The translations under genes were made by a program, and so were the position numbers. From contig JAGQHN010000012.1 in the NCBI GenBank assembly GCA_020431825.1, positions 8,069 to 67,147 of the forward strand: 59,079 nucleotides of DNA. Direction: 5' to 3'. This document shows, one piece after another, positions 16,674-25,125 of the stretch. This DNA is from Trueperaceae bacterium (GTDB taxonomy: Bacteria > Deinococcota > Deinococci > Deinococcales > Trueperaceae). A model generated the notes under the pieces. That model saw only the letters and a list, made by a program, of their open reading frames with translations, was not told the DNA's origin and searched no databases. Every line of letters begins with the position of its first letter. Within the stretch, counting starts at the first letter, position 1.

Positions 16674-17375
16674 ATGCATGAATATCCAAGTTTAGTTTGG
16701 CATTTAAAGAATACTCAATTATTTGAAGATCTCTCGGCTGAAGAGCTCGAGCAAATTACCCGCATTACCCCTTACAAAAAGTTTGCTGCTGGCGAAATCA
16801 TTTACCACATGGAAGACCACGCTGACGCCCTTTACTTTATACGTGATGGCATGGTCAAAATCAGTATGTACTTCCCCAATGGCAAAGAGATGATTCTTGC
16901 GCTATTTGGCAAGTACGACATTTTCGGTGAGCTTCTGCTCTTACCTTCAGAGCGCCGCCCCAATCAGGCCGAAGCTGTTACTGACACTACCCTGATTGTT
17001 CTGCCCGAAGCTGATTTCCAGCGACTCCTGGCCCAGCACCCACATATTGCCATGAAGTTTATTCAGGTTATGTCAACTAATCTCTGGCAAGCTCAGTCGC
17101 GTTTTGCTGAAGTTGGCGCTTTTGACGCACCTGGCCGTTTAGCCAACTTGCTGCTCCGCCTTGCCAATGACTTTGGCGTTGACGGTGAACGCGGTACGGT
17201 TATTGATTTGAACCTGACCCAGCAAGACCTTGCCAAGATGATTGGCGCTACCCGTGAAACGGTATCTCACTGTTTAGCTCGCCTCTTAGAGTATGGTGCT
17301 GTACGTCGCCGCCGCGCTCCAATCACCGTAAATACCGAAAAACTGCAACAATTCTTGGATGAAGCTAGCGAATAA
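16674..17375 (+). CDS. CRP/FNR-family transcriptional regulator
   Basis: This 233-residue protein has an N-terminal cyclic-nucleotide-binding-type jelly roll (FAAGEIIYHMEDHADALYFI, then FGKYDIFGELLLL) and a C-terminal winged helix with LTQQDLAKMIGATRETVSH. It lacks the N-terminal cysteine cluster of FNR. The pocket segment GELLLLPSERRPNQAEAV differs from the cAMP-binding motif of E. coli CRP (RTATVRA), so cAMP binding is doubtful. It resembles the SdrP/DdrI-type stress regulators of Deinococcota, from memory of their sequence. The gene is probably leaderless and ends in a strong terminator. Confidence 0.92.
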   Translation: MHEYPSLVWHLKNTQLFEDLSAEELEQITRITPYKKFAAGEIIYHMEDHADALYFIRDGMVKISMYFPNGKEMILALFGKYDIFGELLLLPSERRPNQAEAVTDTTLIVLPEADFQRLLAQHPHIAMKFIQVMSTNLWQAQSRFAEVGAFDAPGRLANLLLRLANDFGVDGERGTVIDLNLTQQDLAKMIGATRETVSHCLARLLEYGAVRRRRAPITVNTEKLQQFLDEASE

Positions 17376-17393
17376 CCAGACTTAAACGATAGA

Positions 17394-17426
17394 CGCCTCG
17401 AGCTTACTGGCTCGAGGCGTTTTTTT
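17394..17426 (+). terminator. Rho-independent terminator built from two CTCGAG motifs
   Basis: CGCCTCGAG at 17394-17402 pairs perfectly with CTCGAGGCG at 17411-17419 across an eight-base loop, followed by seven T residues. Both arms contain the hexamer that is over-represented across the window. The T-run reaches the stop codon of the convergent antiporter gene. Confidence 0.92.
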
Positions 17427-19254
17427 ATGCTTGTTTTTGACCATTGTTTGAAGGATTGGGTTCGACAACCAGATAGACAAAGGTACTGCCGACTTCAGGA
17501 TCACTGCTGTTTCCTGACAGCACCCTGATCTTTTTGCCATTGATGACAAACATAGGAATATAGTTTTTGCCGTAACTTGCCTTGATATCATCGAGACCAT
17601 ACTGCTCGGTAATATCAGTCTTTTTGATTTTGGCACCCCGGTTAAAAAGATCACTCAAACTGGCATAAGTCGTGTTTGCGTTAAACAGGGTGCGTCCGCG
17701 CTGCTCTTCGCCTACCTGTTTGCGCTCGCTGTTGCGGCGGCTGGGTTGCAGTTGAAAGACGTCCTGCGAGCCAAATTCACGGGCAAATTTAAGCGCTGCC
17801 AGGGCATTTGCTTCGTCGTTTGAGGTCAGTGCTAAAAGTCGCCCAATGCCTGAGAGACGTACCTCATCATCACTGCTGCTTGAGAGCAGACTGCCGTAGT
17901 AAGCATTTAGGCCATCAACTCGAGCCGTAGCAATATTTGCCCAGTTCGTATCTGCAACCAGTGTAGTAAAGCCTTCCTTCTTTAAAAACGAGGCGATGCT
18001 GCGAGCAAAAGGGTGCGCACCCATAATAAGAAAGCCTTGCGGGTCAGGTTCAGCCACTCTGAGCCAGGTTGCCAGAGGTTTCGCCGTAAGCCCATTGAGC
18101 ACTACGGTACCGACAATGACCAGAAAAACCAGGGCTTCAACCTTGCCAGCACTGGGAAATGTGCCGGCCTGATTGAGCTCAAAAACAAAAAGCGAGCTGA
18201 CCGAGGCAGCGACAATCCCCCTTGGTGCAATCCAGGAAAGAAATAATTTTTCATTAAGGTTAAGGCTCGAGCCCACGCTACTGATAAAAATATTCAGAGG
18301 TCTGACCACCAGCATAATGACCAGAATGAGCAAGAGGCTTCGCCAGCTCAGGGCATCTAAAATAATATCCAGACTGACGTTGGCAGCCAGCACAATAAAG
18401 AGCATGGAGATAAAGAGAATCGACAGCGTTTCTTTAAAGCTCAGCAGTTCTTCCTGATTGGGTACTTTGCGGTTAGCGACGATCATGCCCATAAGTGTCG
18501 TTGCCAGCAGTCCTGACTCGTGAGCCAGTTCATTGGACAGGGCAAAGGTTGCAAAAACCAGCGCCAGCGCAACCAGATTTATCAGATAGTCAGGAATAAA
18601 GTGGCGCCGCAAAATAAAGGACAAAAAAAAGCCCCCCAGTGTGCCAACAATGCTGCCAATAATAATCACTTGCAGCATAAGCAGTAGGGTTTGCCCAAAA
18701 GGGTTAGCACTATTGGCAATGAGCAGATACTCAAAGACCAGAACGGCAATCAGCGCGCCCACCGGGTCAATCAGAATGCCTTCCCACTTTAGGACATTGG
18801 CGATTTTGGTGGTAGGGCGTACGTTGCGAATCAGTGGGCCAATAACGGTAGGGCCAGTAACTATGATAAGCGCACCAAAAAGCAGAGCTAGGGGAAGCTC
18901 GAGCCCGCCAATAAAATACCCAGCCAGGGTCGAGCCGAGCCAGGTCACAATGGCACCTATAGTTATGAGTCTGCGCACCACAGAGCGAATTTCCTTGATT
19001 TCAGGAAGCCTAAGGGTCATGCCCCCTTCAAAGAGAATCAGACCAACAGCCAAAGAAACCGCTGGAAACAAAAACTCATTGCCGATAAGTTCGCTAGGGC
19101 TAAGTAGACCAAAAATCGGCCCGATCAAAAAACCAATAAGTAATAGCGGCAAAATGGCAGGTATGCGAATGCGCCAGGCCAACCACTGGGCAAACATGCC
19201 AAGGCCAATGATTACGGCAATTGCTAAGCCTGCATTGTGCGATAAATCTATCAT
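17425..19254 (-). CDS. Cation/proton antiporter (CPA1, NhaP-type) with C-terminal TrkA-N-like domain
   Basis: The 609-residue protein has about twelve transmembrane segments over the first 400 residues, including LILFEGGMTLRL, IVTGPTVIGPLIRNV, GILIDPVGALIAVLVFEY and SWIAPRGIVAASVSSLFVFE (20 residues). The conserved DP pair marks the ion site. From about 410 a soluble nucleotide-binding-like domain begins (GFLIMGAHPFARSIASFLKKEG, in parts GFLIMGAHPFARS), with DNEA-like LTSNDEANALAALKFA, as in TrkA-N/KefC regulators. It exchanges Na+ or K+ for H+ across the membrane. Its stop lies in the terminator of the convergent CRP-like gene. Confidence 0.92.
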   Translation of the reverse strand: MIDLSHNAGLAIAVIIGLGMFAQWLAWRIRIPAILPLLLIGFLIGPIFGLLSPSELIGNEFLFPAVSLAVGLILFEGGMTLRLPEIKEIRSVVRRLITIGAIVTWLGSTLAGYFIGGLELPLALLFGALIIVTGPTVIGPLIRNVRPTTKIANVLKWEGILIDPVGALIAVLVFEYLLIANSANPFGQTLLLMLQVIIIGSIVGTLGGFFLSFILRRHFIPDYLINLVALALVFATFALSNELAHESGLLATTLMGMIVANRKVPNQEELLSFKETLSILFISMLFIVLAANVSLDIILDALSWRSLLLILVIMLVVRPLNIFISSVGSSLNLNEKLFLSWIAPRGIVAASVSSLFVFELNQAGTFPSAGKVEALVFLVIVGTVVLNGLTAKPLATWLRVAEPDPQGFLIMGAHPFARSIASFLKKEGFTTLVADTNWANIATARVDGLNAYYGSLLSSSSDDEVRLSGIGRLLALTSNDEANALAALKFAREFGSQDVFQLQPSRRNSERKQVGEEQRGRTLFNANTTYASLSDLFNRGAKIKKTDITEQYGLDDIKASYGKNYIPMFVINGKKIRVLSGNSSDPEVGSTFVYLVVEPNPSNNGQKQA

Positions 19255-19470
19255 GTCAGTATGCCCTCATCTTTTTTGTACAACAGGTCTCCATCCCTCA
19301 GAGGTGAGTAAAAAACCCAAGCTTATAGCTTTTGAGGCGAACCTCCAGAACGAATAGTCATTTGCGAATAAATGTAGAGAAAGCAGATAAGATCACCGTA
19401 GTAATCCTAAAAAAGTATATCATCCGCCTGGAGGCGACTTTGTCTGTCTCAGGCAAATGATGACCTAAGC

Positions 19471-20154
19471 CTAAAAGCAAAATGCCTTGGCCCGGTTCAA
19501 AACATCATCAAACATGGCTTCAGTCAGCTTGCCGGTATTGGTGTTTTGAAAACTGACATGATAACTGTCTAAGAGCGGTAAGGCCTCGGGAAAATGATGC
19601 AGCTTTCCATGGGCAAAGGGGTACGTTTTTTTGACAATCGTCTGTCCCTTTCGCTTTAAATAATCAAGATAGCTGTTATGGGCTACTGCACCTAGTGCCA
19701 GAACCAGTTTCAGGTTTTTTAGACCAGTAAAATCATGCTCGAGCCAGACCTGACAGTTCCCCAGTTCTTTTCCTGTTGGTTTATTGCCTGGGGGTACGCA
19801 GCGACAGGCTGCCGTTATCCAGAGACCTTTTAACCCTAGACCATCTTCTAAAGACTGACTCCGGGCGCTGGATGCGAAACCGGCACGGTGGAGGGCAGGG
19901 TACAAAAAATCACCGCTGGCGTCGCCGGTAAACATGCGCCCGGTACGATTACTGCCGTGAGCACCGGGTGCCAGACCCAGAAGCAAGATTTGCGCCTGGG
20001 GGTCGCCAAACCCAGGTACAGGCTTGGCCCAGTAGGATTCTCTGGCATAGGCCTGTCTGCGCATGCGCTCACGTCGCCCCACCGCTTCGCGGTGCTCCGC
20101 CAGGCGAGGGCAGAGGCGGCAAGTTGCTAATGCGGTCGGGTAGGGGTCAAACAT
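19471..20154 (-). CDS. Uracil-DNA glycosylase, family 5-like
   Basis: The protein (227 residues) removes uracil or related deaminated bases from DNA. The first motif, LLGLAPGAHGSNRTGRMFTG (20 residues), matches the family 5 (UdgB) form with A in place of the catalytic acid of family 4. Paired cysteines CRLCPRL near 13 and CRCVPP near 115 would hold the 4Fe-4S cluster. The second motif is DSYHVSFQNTNTGKLT near 190. The ATG directly follows the stop of the upstream aminotransferase gene (TAAATG). Families 4 and 5 are close, so the subfamily is likely rather than certain. Confidence 0.88.
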   Translation of the reverse strand: MFDPYPTALATCRLCPRLAEHREAVGRRERMRRQAYARESYWAKPVPGFGDPQAQILLLGLAPGAHGSNRTGRMFTGDASGDFLYPALHRAGFASSARSQSLEDGLGLKGLWITAACRCVPPGNKPTGKELGNCQVWLEHDFTGLKNLKLVLALGAVAHNSYLDYLKRKGQTIVKKTYPFAHGKLHHFPEALPLLDSYHVSFQNTNTGKLTEAMFDDVLNRAKAFCF

Positions 20155-21315
20155 TTACAGGGCATTAACCGCCGCTTTTAGCCGCTCGAGTGCTTCGGTA
20201 ACAATGGCCCTTGAGGTCGCAAAGTTCAGTCTTAGAAAACCCTCACCGCCAGGGCCAAACCAGGCACCATTATTTAGCGCAACTTTGGCATGTTCTAGTG
20301 CAAAGGTTTCAGGGTTCTCGAGCTCTAATTTGCGCATATCCAACCAGGCCAGATAGGTGCCTTCAGGTGCGCGGTAGCCAATTTGAGGAATATTGGTTTT
20401 GAGATAGTCACCAATAAAATCGCGGTTAGCCTCTAAATAGCTCAGGGTTTCTGTTAGCCAGGCATCCCCTTCGGTAAATGCGGCCACCAGCGCGGTCTGC
20501 GCAAAGACATTGGGTTTACCCATAAGGCCAGCTGAAACAGCCTCAAAACGTTTTAGCAGGTCAGGGTTTTGCGAGGCGGCAAAACCGATTTTTAAACCAG
20601 CAATGTTAAAGGTTTTGGTGGGGCCAAAAAGCGTGATGGTTCTTTGGGCAATTTCGTCATTTAAGGAAGCAAAGGGAATGTGCTTGTGCTTTGAAAAGAC
20701 CAGATCACTGTGCAGTTCATCTGAAACAACCCAGAGGCGGTGACGCAAGGCAAAGTCTGCAAGTTTTTCGAGTTCGGCTCGAGTAAAAACACGCCCGACC
20801 GGATTGTGTGGGTTACAGATCATCAGTACGCGACTGGCAGGCGTAACGCTCTTTTCAAGCGCATCAAAATCCAGTTCATAACCTAGTTCTATGAGTGGTA
20901 CATAGACACCTTTACGCCCGGTCATTTCAACAGCCATTTTAAAAGGTCCATAAATAGGACTCGGGACGATCACTTCATCCTGGGTACTGCTTAGTGCCAT
21001 AACACTCAAAAAGAGACCCGGGACAATGCCATTTATAAGCGTTAAATCTTTGGCTTCGACTTGCCAGCCGTGACGTTCATTAAGCCGTTTAAGCGTGGCT
21101 TCTTTCACCCCGGGTAGGCCGTCTTGCTCAGGGTAGCCAAAATTATCGCTGTCGGCGTACTGACGTAACGCTGCCTTAATGGGTTCGGCAATGGGAAAGT
21201 CCATGTCAGCTACCCAAAGAGGTAAGACATCAGCAGGAAAATGTTGCCATTTGGCACAGGCTTTGTTACGGAGTTGCTCGGCAGTCAGGCTATCAAAAAG
21301 ATGAGATAATGACAT
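20155..21315 (-). CDS. PatB/MalY-type PLP-dependent C-S lyase or aminotransferase
   Basis: The 386-residue fold-type I enzyme has the MalY/PatB start (FPADVLPLWVADMDF), the ICNPHNPVGRVFT segment, VSDELHSDL and the PLP-lysine motif GPTKTFNIAGLK near 233. Family members act as cystathionine beta-lyases, releasing homocysteine, pyruvate and ammonia. The gene appears leaderless: TAGACT lies seven bases before the ATG on the minus strand. The glycosylase gene follows with no gap. Confidence 0.9.
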   Translation of the reverse strand: MSLSHLFDSLTAEQLRNKACAKWQHFPADVLPLWVADMDFPIAEPIKAALRQYADSDNFGYPEQDGLPGVKEATLKRLNERHGWQVEAKDLTLINGIVPGLFLSVMALSSTQDEVIVPSPIYGPFKMAVEMTGRKGVYVPLIELGYELDFDALEKSVTPASRVLMICNPHNPVGRVFTRAELEKLADFALRHRLWVVSDELHSDLVFSKHKHIPFASLNDEIAQRTITLFGPTKTFNIAGLKIGFAASQNPDLLKRFEAVSAGLMGKPNVFAQTALVAAFTEGDAWLTETLSYLEANRDFIGDYLKTNIPQIGYRAPEGTYLAWLDMRKLELENPETFALEHAKVALNNGAWFGPGGEGFLRLNFATSRAIVTEALERLKAAVNAL

Positions 21316-21322
21316 GCACCCC

Positions 21323-21372
21323 AGTCTAACCTGTGATGAACGGACGTTATAGTAGTCTTAACCTGTTATGAT
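21323..21372. promoter_or_regulatory. Divergent leaderless promoters
   Basis: On the minus strand TAGACT (21328-21323) sits seven bases before the ATG of the PatB-like gene. On the plus strand TATGAT (21367-21372) sits six bases before the ATG at 21379. Neither gene has a Shine-Dalgarno sequence. The -35 boxes are weak. Confidence 0.55.
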
Positions 21373-21378
21373 AGGGCA

Positions 21379-21666
21379 ATGTACGATTTTTTCTTGCAGC
21401 TGCAAAACTGGCATGCGATGGAGATTAGCTTTATTGTAGCGGTTGCGCTGATTTTAATCGACTACTTTTTCCCAGTTGATTTTCCTGCCTATATCGGCTA
21501 TTTCTTTTTTGCCTTTGGTCTTTTTTTTGCTATGCCGTTTGGCCCCTTATTAAGTGGGCTCTTTGCTCTGGGTTCTTTTTTACTGCTTCTTGCCATGCAT
21601 GTGGTCTGGTTCAGTCGCTTTTTAACCAATGCGCCAGGCATGAACCCGGAAGATCGTCCAGCCTGA
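21379..21666 (+). CDS. Small membrane protein of unknown function
   Basis: The protein has 95 residues with about three hydrophobic segments (near 16-32, 36-52 and 57-80) and a short polar C-terminus ending MNPEDRPA. The segment LIDYFFPVDFPAYIGYFFF is loosely like short NfeD-type membrane proteins, but I cannot assign a family. TATGAT lies six bases upstream of the ATG, which supports expression from this start. Confidence 0.6.
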   Translation: MYDFFLQLQNWHAMEISFIVAVALILIDYFFPVDFPAYIGYFFFAFGLFFAMPFGPLLSGLFALGSFLLLLAMHVVWFSRFLTNAPGMNPEDRPA

Positions 21667-21701
21667 GTTATCACTAACGTCAATCTTGCTTTTTAAGCTG
21701 C

Positions 21702-21707
21702 TAAAGT
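21702..21707 (+). promoter_or_regulatory. Leaderless -10 element of esterase gene
   Basis: TAAAGT ends six bases before the ATG at 21714, and no ribosome-binding sequence is present. The -35 region is not clear. Confidence 0.45.
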
Positions 21708-21713
21708 TGCCTT

Positions 21714-22721
21714 ATGCAAGTCACTATTAAAGTGCCAGACTGGGCCAGCTATGTGCTTTCTGATCTTACCGACATGGACAGAAATCCCCAGCCGCTTAAT
21801 CCAAAAACCATTCGCTCATTTAAACTAAGTTTGCCGGATGATTGCTATTTTGAGTATGCCTTTGTTCGAGAGGACAGGGCAGAATCGGCAGCGGATATTG
21901 ACGCGAAGGTGCTCGAGCCTGACCCTGAAAACGACCTTCGGGCAGACAACCCCTGGTACCCGGGCATTAGTGCCCTTCAGGGACCTGCCTATAAGCCAGA
22001 CCCCCTTGCTGACCCTATTCTGGAAGCAAAGGGGAAGGTGAGACGTTTCAGACTCGAGTCAGAGCATCTTGCCCAAACCCGCCGTATTATTAGTTACACG
22101 CCTGAGGGTTTTGACGATAAGCCGCTTGCCAGTATTTATATTCAGGACGGGGTGGCTTACTACCGCATTGCCAGGCTTCCTGAGGTGCTTGAAACGCTTA
22201 TTGCTGAGGGCTATCCGCCTGCCCACCTGATCTTTGTTGAACCTGGTGACCGTGCCAAAGAATATCGGTATAACCCGCATTATCAGGGATTTATGGTCGA
22301 AGAACTCCTGCCTTTTATTGCGGATGAACTGGGGGCAAGCCAGGAAAGAGTCGTGATGGGTGCAAGTCTGGGTGGACTTATGAGTGGTCTTTTGGCCCTG
22401 AACCACCCCCACCTGTTTCAAACTGTCATAAGTCAATCGGGGGCTTTTATAGGTAGCCCAGATGAGCTGGATTTTTACTCGGGTAAAAGCTCCTGGGTTT
22501 TAGAAACTTTGCAGCAGGAAAAACCCTTGCCCCTGCGCTGGTATGTTGATACCGGGAAGCTCGAGTGGCTTTACCCCATCAATAAACAAATTGCTGAAAC
22601 TCTGCAAGCCAAAGGCTATGACACCAGCTACGCGGAGCGAAACTCGGGCCATAACTGGGTAACCTGGCGCAATGGTCTTGGCGATGCCCTGCGCTTTGCG
22701 CTTTCAGGTTTGGCGCACTAA
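21714..22721 (+). CDS. Esterase of the Fes/esterase D alpha/beta-hydrolase type
   Basis: The 335-residue protein has the putative-esterase (PF00756-like) layout. An N-terminal beta domain of about 100 residues resembles the early-set domain of enterochelin esterases. It is followed by SYTPEGFDDKPLASIYIQDG and the nucleophile elbow VVMGASLGGLMSGL with Ser near 220. The His is in ERNSGHNWVTWRN near 315 and a likely Asp in WYVDTGKLEW near 280. There is no signal peptide, so it acts in the cytoplasm. The substrate could be a ferric siderophore or a carbohydrate ester; the sequence does not decide. Confidence 0.85.
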   Translation: MQVTIKVPDWASYVLSDLTDMDRNPQPLNPKTIRSFKLSLPDDCYFEYAFVREDRAESAADIDAKVLEPDPENDLRADNPWYPGISALQGPAYKPDPLADPILEAKGKVRRFRLESEHLAQTRRIISYTPEGFDDKPLASIYIQDGVAYYRIARLPEVLETLIAEGYPPAHLIFVEPGDRAKEYRYNPHYQGFMVEELLPFIADELGASQERVVMGASLGGLMSGLLALNHPHLFQTVISQSGAFIGSPDELDFYSGKSSWVLETLQQEKPLPLRWYVDTGKLEWLYPINKQIAETLQAKGYDTSYAERNSGHNWVTWRNGLGDALRFALSGLAH

Positions 22722-22755
22722 GTAAATGTCTTATGAGCGTAAATGTCTTATGAGC
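22722..22755. repeat. Perfect 17-bp tandem duplication
   Basis: GTAAATGTCTTATGAGC occurs twice in direct succession (22722-22738 and 22739-22755) between the esterase and HAD genes. The second unit runs into the -10 region of the HAD gene. Confidence 0.9.
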
Positions 22756-22771
22756 ATGTCATACTAGCTTG

Positions 22772-23407
22772 GTGACAAAGCTTCCCACGCTGGTTTTTGA
22801 CTTAGACGGTACGCTGGTAGACTCTTCGCCTGACATCATTGCCAGTTTTCAAGCGACGCTCAAAGCCTATGGTTACCCTGAACCCCCTGCTCAAGAGGTC
22901 AAAGCCCTGATCGGGCGACCCTTAAGAGAAATGTATGCTGTTTATGCAGAGGAGCAGCATATTGACAGCCTGGTTTTTGCCTACCGGGAACATTATCCAC
23001 AGCACTTTGTGGATAACTCGAGCCTTTTCCCCAGCGTTTTGGAGACTCTGGAAGCTTTGCGCTCACGAGGCTTTGCCTGTGTTGTGGCTACCACCAAGGA
23101 AAGTAGCATAGCAAGACTCTTTTGTGATGCGCTTGGCTTAAGTCCTTTGCTAAATCACATACAGGGCACCGATGATTTTCCGGCTAAGCCAGCACCCCAT
23201 GTGATTTTTAAGGGGCTCGAGGCCATAAAGGGTCAGGGACTCTGGATGGTAGGCGATACCATTCACGACATAGAGGCAGGCAAGGCAGCTGGTTTAAAAA
23301 CTTATGCTGTGAGCTGGGGAACCCATGACGCTGCAATGCTGGCGCAGGCTAAGCCCACAGCGTTAAGCGATGATCTAAGTGCTCTGCCAGGGCTGCTAAA
23401 AAGCTGA
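22772..23407 (+). CDS. HAD-family phosphatase (phosphoglycolate phosphatase-like)
   Basis: The protein has the HAD landmarks: FDLDGTLVDSSPD near residue 8 with the nucleophile Asp, VVATTKESSIA for motif II, K in DDFPAKPAPHV near 140, and MVGDTIHDIEAGKAAGLKT near 160 with motif IV. The helical cap is of the small C1 type seen in Gph and PpaX. I chose GTG at 22772 because CATACT lies six bases before it; a TTG at 22769 is the alternative. Substrate is not determined. Confidence 0.88.
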   Translation: MTKLPTLVFDLDGTLVDSSPDIIASFQATLKAYGYPEPPAQEVKALIGRPLREMYAVYAEEQHIDSLVFAYREHYPQHFVDNSSLFPSVLETLEALRSRGFACVVATTKESSIARLFCDALGLSPLLNHIQGTDDFPAKPAPHVIFKGLEAIKGQGLWMVGDTIHDIEAGKAAGLKTYAVSWGTHDAAMLAQAKPTALSDDLSALPGLLKS

Positions 23408-23450
23408 GTTTTTACAGTGCTCTCAGTGCCAATCGCATAAACTTAAGCTT

Positions 23451-24329
23451 GTGCCGAAGGTTTTGAGTCTGACTGAACTCAAAGATGATGATAACTTTCC
23501 TGTTTTAAAGCGGGTTTTCTTTACGCTTTTAGGCTTGCCCCTTATGCTTTTTTCCAAACGTGGGGGAGATTTTGAACTGAGTCATTACCGGCTCGAGCTA
23601 GCTAAACTCAAACAACCTTTGCGCCTCCTGCAACTAAGTGATTTGCATTTTAATGTTTATCTTTCGCAAGAAAAAGTTAAAGATTGGTTTGACGTGGCGA
23701 CAGCGCAAGCGGTTGATCTGATTGTCATCACAGGAGATTTTTATGACTACTTGCACTGGTCAAGCGATGATTTTTTGCTTGACCAGCTTAAGCGCTTAAA
23801 TGCCCCTTTAGGAGTGTGGGCCGTTTGGGGAAATCATGATTATGATAAATCAACGGCTTACCGAGAGCTGTTCAGGACCAAGCTCGAGCAAATCGGCATT
23901 CGACTACTGGTCAATGAAGGGGTAAACCTCAGAGATGATCTTTATCTGGCAGGACTTGATGATGTTCGGGAAGGTGCCCCCGACTTAGATGCGAGTTTTC
24001 TCCACTATGATGGGGAGCGCTGCTGTTTGTTTCTTTCGCATGTTCCTGATGTCTTACCGTTGCTACCTGACTTTGTTGACTTAACCCTCTGTGGCCACAC
24101 CCACGGTGGGCAAATTGTGCTGCCGCTTTTAGGAGTCACACAAACCTCATCCTATTATGGCAAGACCTTTGCGGCAGGCTGGATAGATGAACCTGTAAAG
24201 GCCTATGTAGCAAGAGGCTTGGGGTTTAGCACGTTGCCTATAAGGCTAAACTGTCCGGGGGAGATTACGGTCATAACGCTGGAGACAGAGCAGCCTCAGA
24301 TGGCCCAAGTTAAACCTGTCATGAAATGA
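23451..24329 (+). CDS. Metallophosphoesterase (YkuE/YaeI-like)
   Basis: The 292-residue protein has all five metal-binding blocks of the calcineurin-like family: LQLSDLHFN near 66, ITGDFYDY near 98, VWGNHDYD near 128, FLSHVPDVL near 193 and CGHTHGGQ near 214. An N-terminal hydrophobic stretch near 25-38 could be a membrane anchor, as in YkuE, some of which process lipid or UDP-lipid substrates. TAAACT lies seven bases before the GTG start, a leaderless arrangement. Confidence 0.88.
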   Translation: MPKVLSLTELKDDDNFPVLKRVFFTLLGLPLMLFSKRGGDFELSHYRLELAKLKQPLRLLQLSDLHFNVYLSQEKVKDWFDVATAQAVDLIVITGDFYDYLHWSSDDFLLDQLKRLNAPLGVWAVWGNHDYDKSTAYRELFRTKLEQIGIRLLVNEGVNLRDDLYLAGLDDVREGAPDLDASFLHYDGERCCLFLSHVPDVLPLLPDFVDLTLCGHTHGGQIVLPLLGVTQTSSYYGKTFAAGWIDEPVKAYVARGLGFSTLPIRLNCPGEITVITLETEQPQMAQVKPVMK

Positions 24330-24356
24330 CCTGCCGGGAAGCTGATACCATAGGCT

Positions 24357-25046
24357 ATGGATGATCTTGAAAAACAATACGTGATAGACGCCTTAACGGT
24401 GGACTCATGGCGTATGTTTCGCATAATTGGTGAATTTGCTCAGGGCTTTGAAGAACTTGCCGATGTAGAAAAAGCCGTTACCATTTTTGGTTCGGCCCGG
24501 TTTAAGCCTGATAATCCCTATTATCAAAAAGCGGTTGATCTGGCGGCCCAGCTTGCCAATTCTGGTTACACGGTTATTACTGGGGGTGGGCCGGGTATTA
24601 TGGAAGCCGGAAATAAGGGGGCTTTTACGGCGCAGGGGCGCAGCATTGGTCTAAATATTGACCTGCCTTTTGAACAGCACGCTAACCCTTATTTAACCGA
24701 TGAGCTTAAATTCAAGTACTTTTTTACCCGCAAAGTCTTACTGATGAAATACTCAACTGCCTTTGTGGTTTTTCCTGGCGGCTTTGGCACCTTAGATGAG
24801 ATGTTTGAGGCCATTACCCTTATTCAGACCAAGAAAATTAAACCCTTTCCCGTTTACCTGGTAGGTGTTGATTTTTGGCGGGGCCTTATTCAGTGGATAC
24901 AGAGTACGCTACTGCAGCGCGCCCATACCATCAGTGAAAAAGACCTGCACCTGTTTAAAATTGTTGATGATATCAGCATTATCCCGGCGGAGATTGAGGC
25001 TTACTATGAATCTGAGACGCATGGTGGCTTTAAGATTCCGGACTAA
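24357..25046 (+). CDS. LOG-family protein (nucleoside 5-prime-monophosphate phosphoribohydrolase)
   Basis: The 229-residue Rossmann-like protein has the LOG signatures: TIFGSARFKPDNPYY near 43, TGGGPGIMEAGNKGAF near 77 and FPGGFGTLDEMFEAITLIQT (20 residues) near 142. Enzymes of this family release the free base from cytokinin-type or other nucleoside monophosphates. TACCAT lies five bases before the ATG. The last codons and stop are the first unit of a tandem 18-bp repeat. Confidence 0.9.
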   Translation: MDDLEKQYVIDALTVDSWRMFRIIGEFAQGFEELADVEKAVTIFGSARFKPDNPYYQKAVDLAAQLANSGYTVITGGGPGIMEAGNKGAFTAQGRSIGLNIDLPFEQHANPYLTDELKFKYFFTRKVLLMKYSTAFVVFPGGFGTLDEMFEAITLIQTKKIKPFPVYLVGVDFWRGLIQWIQSTLLQRAHTISEKDLHLFKIVDDISIIPAEIEAYYESETHGGFKIPD

Positions 25047-25091
25047 GACAAAACTCCGGACTAAGGCAAAACCCCGGACTAAGGCTGTAAA
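25038..25091. repeat. 18-bp tandem repeat, three units, at the end of the LOG gene
   Basis: Units at 25038-25055, 25056-25073 and 25074-25091 share CCGGACTAAG followed by A/G, C and a run of A. The first unit contains the last codons and the TAA stop of the LOG gene, so the repeat copies the gene's own end downstream. Confidence 0.85.
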
Positions 25092-25125
25092 TCTTATTAG
25101 AATGGTTTTGCTTTTCATCTGAACT

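Noticed and set aside
18641-19357. Plus-strand open frame of 238 codons
   Set aside because: It is antisense to the well-supported antiporter gene, its composition is mainly Ser, Arg and Pro as in shadow frames, and it shows no domain.
19471-20154. Assignment of the glycosylase to family 4
   Set aside because: Family 4 has GEAPG in motif one, with the acidic residue; here it is GLAPG followed by AHG, the family 5 form.
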